From: an uncultured Streptococcus sp.
Lineage (GTDB): Bacteria > Bacillota > Bacilli > Lactobacillales > Streptococcaceae
DNA: 18,391 bases
Direction: 5' to 3'
Assembly (NCBI GenBank): GCA_905373305.1
Contig: CAJPSM010000017.1
Coordinates: forward strand, 1 to 18,391
In this document: positions 14,204 through 18,391 of the stretch, in pieces
Numbering within the stretch: position 1 is the stretch's first letter
How the letters are laid out: the number at the start of each line of letters is the position of its first letter
Notes under the pieces: model-generated
Databases searched by the model: none
Seen by the model: the letters and a program-made list of their open reading frames with translations, nothing else
Told to the model about the DNA's origin: nothing
Program-made: the position numbers and the translations under genes

Positions 14204-15502
14204 ATGATCAACCGTTACTCTCGCCCTGAGATGGCGAACATTTGGAGTGAAGAAAATAAATACCGTGCTTGGCTTGAGGTGGAAATCTTGGCTGACGAGG
14301 CATGGGCTGAGTTGGGAGAAATCCCTAAGGAAGATGTGGCTTTGATTCGCGAGAAGGCGGACTTTGACATCGACCGTATTTTGGAGATTGAGCAGGAGAC
14401 GCGTCACGATGTGGTTGCCTTCACACGTGCGGTTTCTGAGACTCTTGGTGAAGAGCGCAAGTGGGTTCACTACGGTTTGACTTCTACTGATGTGGTGGAT
14501 ACTGCCTACGGTTACCTCTACAAGCAGGCCAACGACATCATCCGTCGTGACCTTGAAAACTTCACCAACATCATTGCTGACAAGGCTAAGGAGCACAAGT
14601 TCACTATCATAATGGGTCGTACCCACGGTGTACACGCTGAGCCGACGACCTTTGGTCTTAAATTGGCGACTTGGTACAGCGAAATGAAGCGCAACATCGA
14701 GCGTTTCGAGCATGCGGCTGCTGGTGTGGAAGCTGGTAAGATTTCTGGTGCGGTTGGTAACTTTGCCAACATCCCACCATTCGTTGAAAAATACGTCTGC
14801 GATAAATTGGGTATCCGTGCTCAAGAAATCTCTACACAGGTGCTTCCTCGTGACCTTCACGCTGAGTACTTTGCAGTTCTTGCCAGCATCGCGACTTCAA
14901 TCGAACGTATGGCGACTGAGATTCGTGGTCTTCAAAAATCTGAACAACGTGAAGTGGAAGAGTTCTTTGCTAAAGGGCAAAAAGGTTCATCTGCTATGCC
15001 TCACAAACGCAACCCTATCGGTTCTGAAAATATGACAGGTTTGGCGCGTGTTATCCGTGGTCACATGGTGACAGCTTATGAAAATGTTGCTCTCTGGCAC
15101 GAACGTGATATTTCCCACTCATCAGCTGAACGTATCATCACACCAGATACGACCATTTTGATCGACTACATGCTCAACCGCTTTGGAAATATCGTCAAGA
15201 ACTTGACGGTATTCCCAGAAAACATGATTCGCAACATGAACTCTACGTTTGGTCTTATCTTTAGCCAACGTGCTATGTTGACCTTGATCGAAAAAGGTAT
15301 GACCCGTGAGCAAGCCTATGACTTGGTGCAACCAAAAACGGCCTACTCTTGGGACAACCAAGTAGACTTCAAACCGCTTCTCGAAGCAGATCCAGAAGTG
15401 ACATCACGCCTCACTCAAGATGAAATTGATGAAATCTTCAACCCTGCATACTACACCAAACGAGTGGATGATATCTTTGAACGTATCGGACTGGGTGATT
15501 AA
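14204..15502 (+). CDS. purB: Adenylosuccinate lyase PurB
   Basis: PurB acts twice in purine synthesis: it cleaves SAICAR to AICAR and adenylosuccinate to AMP, releasing fumarate each time. The 432-aa protein belongs to the fumarase/aspartase superfamily. It shows GRTHGVHAEPTTFG with catalytic His141, and the flexible signature loop SSAMPHKRNP from Ser262. The ATG at 14204 has AAAGGA at 14187-14192. It is the last gene of the purine cluster and ends just before a strong terminator. No separate promoter is evident in the 66 bp upstream, so it is probably read from the preceding genes. Confidence 0.97.
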   Translation: MINRYSRPEMANIWSEENKYRAWLEVEILADEAWAELGEIPKEDVALIREKADFDIDRILEIEQETRHDVVAFTRAVSETLGEERKWVHYGLTSTDVVDTAYGYLYKQANDIIRRDLENFTNIIADKAKEHKFTIIMGRTHGVHAEPTTFGLKLATWYSEMKRNIERFEHAAAGVEAGKISGAVGNFANIPPFVEKYVCDKLGIRAQEISTQVLPRDLHAEYFAVLASIATSIERMATEIRGLQKSEQREVEEFFAKGQKGSSAMPHKRNPIGSENMTGLARVIRGHMVTAYENVALWHERDISHSSAERIITPDTTILIDYMLNRFGNIVKNLTVFPENMIRNMNSTFGLIFSQRAMLTLIEKGMTREQAYDLVQPKTAYSWDNQVDFKPLLEADPEVTSRLTQDEIDEIFNPAYYTKRVDDIFERIGLGD

Positions 15503-15512
15503 TCCTAACAAT

Positions 15513-15540
15513 AAAAAGCGAGATTCAATCTCGCTTTTTT
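15513..15540. terminator. Bidirectional terminator between purB and strH
   Basis: AAAAAGCGAGA (15513-15523) pairs with TCTCGCTTTTT (15529-15539) around a TTCAA loop, flanked by A and T runs. It lies 10 bp after the purB stop and 20 bp beyond the strH stop on the other strand, so it serves both convergent genes. Confidence 0.9.
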
Positions 15541-15559
15541 ATATGCTTATCGAAGGGTG

Positions 15560-18391
15560 TTAATCTTCTTTTTTCTTAGTGAGTCCGTAAGCTGCTAGTG
15601 TGGCCATGAGTCCTGCTGCGACCAAGCCTGCAGAGTCTTGACTTCCAGTTGCAGGGAGTTGTTTTTCATCTCCTTTGCTAGCAGTTGTTTCAGCTTGCTC
15701 AGCTTTCTCAACGGCAGTTCCGACTTCGACCACCTGAGCGACCGCTTCCTGCGATACCGCACTATTGACAAGGGTTCTTTCTTCCTTGCCGTCAGCAGTA
15801 GTGCTGACAGAGTAGAAAATCGTACGACGACCATTTGCTCCAGCAACGACTACTTGCGTTTGTCCTTTTGCCAATTGAGGATTTTCACGTGTCACAGTAG
15901 TGAATGGAATTTCTTCCTCTTGGATGTCCAGTCTAGGTTTTACTTCTGCTGCTGGAGCAAGTCCGTGTTCATCCCCTACATGAGTTACAAGAGTTCCAAC
16001 TTCAATGATTTGGGTTACTGCTTCTTGGGTCACAAGGCTATCTACAAGAGTTTTCACTTCCTTACCGTCAGCACTAGTGCTTACAGAGTAGTAATGACTG
16101 CGACGACCGTTAGCGCCTTTAGTAACGACTTGTGTTTTCCCTTTGAGCAAGAGTGGATTTTCACGTGTCACTGTAGTGAACGGAATCTCTTCCTCTTGGA
16201 TGTCCAGTCTTGGTTTCGCTTCTGCTGCTGGAGCAAGACCACTTTCATCCCCTTTGTGAGTAATAGGGGCACCGATTTCAACCACTTGGGTCACAGGTTC
16301 TTTGGTTACTTGACTATCTAGAACGGTTTCTGTTTTCTTACCATTTTCAGTAAGGACAGAGATGTAATGAGTGCGTTCGCCCTCTACACCTGGTGTTACG
16401 ATCTTTTCTTGATTAGCTGGGAGGTTCGGATTTTCCTTCTTGATAACTTCAAATGGAATCTTTTCTGCTCTTGTGATGAGTTCCGGTTTGGTTTCAACAT
16501 TGGCAGCTAGTTCATTTTCATCGAGGCTTCCTGAGTGTGTTGCAGCTGGTTTGAGGCCTAGGCGGGCTGCTTTGAGTTTAGCTACAAGAGCGTCTAACTC
16601 AGCTTGCTTGCTGCGGTTGAGGTTGTAGTTGAGAGCCTCTTTAGCTGCATTGAGTGCGTCGAGACTTTCTTTGCTGTATCCTTCCAAGTTAGTAGGGATT
16701 TGAGCAAGCTCCTCACGGAGAGCATTGTAGTCAGCGCGGAAGTAGTCTTTGTTGTGGTCTGCAAAGGCGGTCATGAGTTCAAAGATTTCTTCTTCCTTGT
16801 ACTCAGCACTTGGTCTATCTGCCCAGATAGCAAGCATACTACCAATAGTAGGAAGGTCAACTTCAGGGTATTTAGTTGATGCTAGTTGATTAAATGGAGT
16901 TTTCTCGGTATTTTCGAGAGCTTTTTTGAGGAAGCCACCACCATCTTCTGGTTTTTGGCCGAGAATGTAGTACCAGTCACCGTTGGTATTCAAGAACTTA
17001 TAACCCTTGCTTGCTAGATATTGAGGTGATGCAAGGTTGTAGCCCCACCAGCCTTTAGACCAGTAAGAGATGATGACATCCTTGTCAAACTCAACATCGT
17101 CCTTGTCCTCGTAGTAGAAACCATCGTTGAAGGCCATTGGTTGAAGGCCTCTTTCTTTAGCCATGGCAGCAAGAGTGTTAGAGTACTCAGCAAACTTGCC
17201 ATAGAGCCCGTACCATTTGAGGTAGTACCAGCCTTGAGCGTTGGTAGCGTCATTAGCGTACTCGTCTGTACCGTAGTTGAAGATCTTAGTCTTGCCTGCA
17301 AAGAAGTCCATGTACTTGCCGATGAGAGCTTTGACAAAGTTCATCGCTTCTTCGTTTTCGAGGTCCATGGTTGTTTTGGAGACCTTGTCAAAGTTAGCTT
17401 GAGGATTCTTGATTCCAAGTTTTTCCATAGCGACGAGCATGGCATCCATGTGACCTGGGCTGTTAATCGCTGGGATGAGTCCAAGACCTTTTGATTTTGC
17501 GTACTCGATCAATTCAGTGATTTCAGCTTGACTAAGAGTGGTTCCATTTGGATCATCGTAGTAAGCTTTTGTTCCTTCGATAATGGCCTTTTTGACATCG
17601 TCACTTGCATAGGTTTTACCGTTAGCAGTGATAGTCATGTCATCAAGTAGGAAGCGAAGTCCGTCATTTCCTAGGAGGAGATGTACATCAGAATATCCAA
17701 GTTCGCTAGCTTTATCAATGATACGTTTGAGTTGCTCAGCTGAGAAGTATTTACGTCCAGCATCGATTGAGATTACCTTGTTCTTGGCAAGTTTTTCAAC
17801 TTCGCGTTTCGCGTCTTCTTCTTTTTGAGCTTCTGGTGTGAAGGTCAACTTGCTAACAGCTTCTTGGAGTTTCGCGATTGCTTGGTCAATGGTGTCTTGT
17901 TGGGCACGGCTAAGGTTGCTGTCGAGTGAGCGAATGGCTTTTTCAGCTTCTTTGACAGCTGCGACGCTTTCTGCAGTATAGCGGTCAAGGTCCGTTGGCA
18001 CTTCTTTAAGGGCTTGCTCAGCAGATTCATAGTCGGCTGCAAAGTACTCAGCATTGGCATTTGCGAAGCTACGCATGAGTTTGAAGAGGCGTGATGGTGA
18101 ATAGCGTGCAGATGGGGTATCTGCCCAAGCAGCTACCATACCACCGATGAATGGGACGTCAGTCCCTTCAGATTTTGGTACTGAAGTGATTGGAGTATTC
18201 TTGATACCATTGAGTCCTTGGTCGAGGTTGTACCAGCCTTGGCCATCTGCATTTCGTCCGAGAACATAGTACCAAGCATCGTTTGTATTTAAGATTTGGT
18301 GGCCTTTTTCAACTAGAAGTTTAGAAGAAGCGACGTCGTATCCGCCCCATCCACCAGTCCACATAGAAACGATGATGTCTTTGTCAAAAGT
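15560..18391 (-). CDS. strH: Cell-wall beta-N-acetylhexosaminidase StrH, 3' part (partial)
   Basis: StrH is a surface exo-beta-N-acetylglucosaminidase that trims host N-glycans after neuraminidase and galactosidase. The reading frame is open to the window edge, so the true start lies outside; 943 residues are visible (pneumococcal StrH is about 1300). In order they are: the end of GH20 domain 1 (DKDIIVSMWTGGWGGYD), a helical linker, and complete GH20 domain 2 with catalytic Asp376-Glu377 (GTDEY, counted from the edge). A second helical linker, three G5 domains of about 91 residues, and a sorting signal follow: LPATG (15644-15658), a hydrophobic stretch and KKKED. It is sortase-anchored. Three G5 units, rather than the pair I recall for pneumococcus, is notable. 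An internal Met at 18364 is not the start. Confidence 0.95.
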   Translation of the reverse strand, partial: TFDKDIIVSMWTGGWGGYDVASSKLLVEKGHQILNTNDAWYYVLGRNADGQGWYNLDQGLNGIKNTPITSVPKSEGTDVPFIGGMVAAWADTPSARYSPSRLFKLMRSFANANAEYFAADYESAEQALKEVPTDLDRYTAESVAAVKEAEKAIRSLDSNLSRAQQDTIDQAIAKLQEAVSKLTFTPEAQKEEDAKREVEKLAKNKVISIDAGRKYFSAEQLKRIIDKASELGYSDVHLLLGNDGLRFLLDDMTITANGKTYASDDVKKAIIEGTKAYYDDPNGTTLSQAEITELIEYAKSKGLGLIPAINSPGHMDAMLVAMEKLGIKNPQANFDKVSKTTMDLENEEAMNFVKALIGKYMDFFAGKTKIFNYGTDEYANDATNAQGWYYLKWYGLYGKFAEYSNTLAAMAKERGLQPMAFNDGFYYEDKDDVEFDKDVIISYWSKGWWGYNLASPQYLASKGYKFLNTNGDWYYILGQKPEDGGGFLKKALENTEKTPFNQLASTKYPEVDLPTIGSMLAIWADRPSAEYKEEEIFELMTAFADHNKDYFRADYNALREELAQIPTNLEGYSKESLDALNAAKEALNYNLNRSKQAELDALVAKLKAARLGLKPAATHSGSLDENELAANVETKPELITRAEKIPFEVIKKENPNLPANQEKIVTPGVEGERTHYISVLTENGKKTETVLDSQVTKEPVTQVVEIGAPITHKGDESGLAPAAEAKPRLDIQEEEIPFTTVTRENPLLLKGKTQVVTKGANGRRSHYYSVSTSADGKEVKTLVDSLVTQEAVTQIIEVGTLVTHVGDEHGLAPAAEVKPRLDIQEEEIPFTTVTRENPQLAKGQTQVVVAGANGRRTIFYSVSTTADGKEERTLVNSAVSQEAVAQVVEVGTAVEKAEQAETTASKGDEKQLPATGSQDSAGLVAAGLMATLAAYGLTKKKED
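15700..16500 (-). repeat. Three tandem G5-domain repeats in strH
   Basis: Units with a period of 273-276 bp begin near 16499, 16226 and 15950 on the minus strand. Units 2 and 3 are near-identical, sharing KPRLDIQEEEIPFTTVTREN and ANGRR. Unit 1 is clearly diverged. The corresponding DNA (ATTTTCACGT at 15881 and 16157) confirms the 276-bp offset, as expected for a recent in-frame duplication. Confidence 0.85.

Noticed and set aside
14165..14860. Minus-strand 231-aa open frame opposite purB
   Set aside because: It lies fully antisense to the well-supported purB start and catalytic region, has no ribosome binding site evidence, and reads as a codon-bias shadow. The same holds for the antisense frames over purM, purD and strH.
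15638..16321. Plus-strand 227-aa open frame over the strH G5 repeats
   Set aside because: It mirrors the repeat structure of the opposite strand, has no promoter or ribosome site, and the minus-strand frame carries clear G5 and LPATG features.
1..18391. CRISPR arrays, tRNA or rRNA genes, BOX/RUP elements
   Set aside because: No regularly spaced short repeats, cloverleaf sequences or known pneumococcal repeat elements were noticed anywhere in the window.

Overview
The window is a Firmicutes chromosomal segment and almost certainly a mitis-group Streptococcus (S. mitis/oralis/pneumoniae lineage). The evidence is the gene order purF-purM-purN-purH-purD-purE-purK-(74-aa conserved hypothetical)-purB followed by a convergent strH, protein lengths that match the streptococcal enzymes, AAAGGA-type ribosome binding sites, and an LPATG-anchored StrH. 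This is the late part of the de novo purine operon. vanZ, which I recall between purN and purH in pneumococcus, is absent here.

Layout: 19-4629 holds purF, purM, purN and purH, tightly packed, with the purM stop overlapping the purN start. Between purH and purD sits an A/T-rich cassette of about 2.65 kb (4634-7280). It carries its own terminator, an extended -10 promoter, an ABC/AAA-type ATPase and a DUF4435/TOPRIM-like protein. This pair resembles the PARIS anti-phage system (AriA/AriB). The cassette is bracketed by an exact 17-bp direct repeat made of the last purH codons, and it contains no recombinase. Its right-hand repeat is followed by what looks like the original purH terminator, a purD promoter with a PurBox-like site, and then purD, purE and purK. 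The 246-bp purD-purE gap contains a strongly foldable multi-stem RNA that I cannot name.

Directly behind purK, with no promoter or terminator between them, sits a second A/T-rich block (10482-13776). It encodes a DUF262 protein with an N-terminal segment resembling sigma region 1.1/HARE-HTH, a DUF3696-type AAA ATPase, a 237-aa protein with a His/Cys-rich C-terminus, and a 79-aa protein. These genes overlap or abut and look like one multi-gene defence system riding on the purDEK transcript. The native operon then resumes with the 74-aa protein gene and purB. A bidirectional terminator separates purB from the 3' part of strH on the minus strand.

Overall, one housekeeping biosynthetic operon has accepted two unrelated predicted defence cassettes at gene 3' ends without breaking any pur gene. 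The first is insulated by its own terminator and promoter; the second appears to borrow purine-operon transcription. No gene-free stretch exceeds 300 bases. All family assignments are made by eye from motifs; no database search was run.
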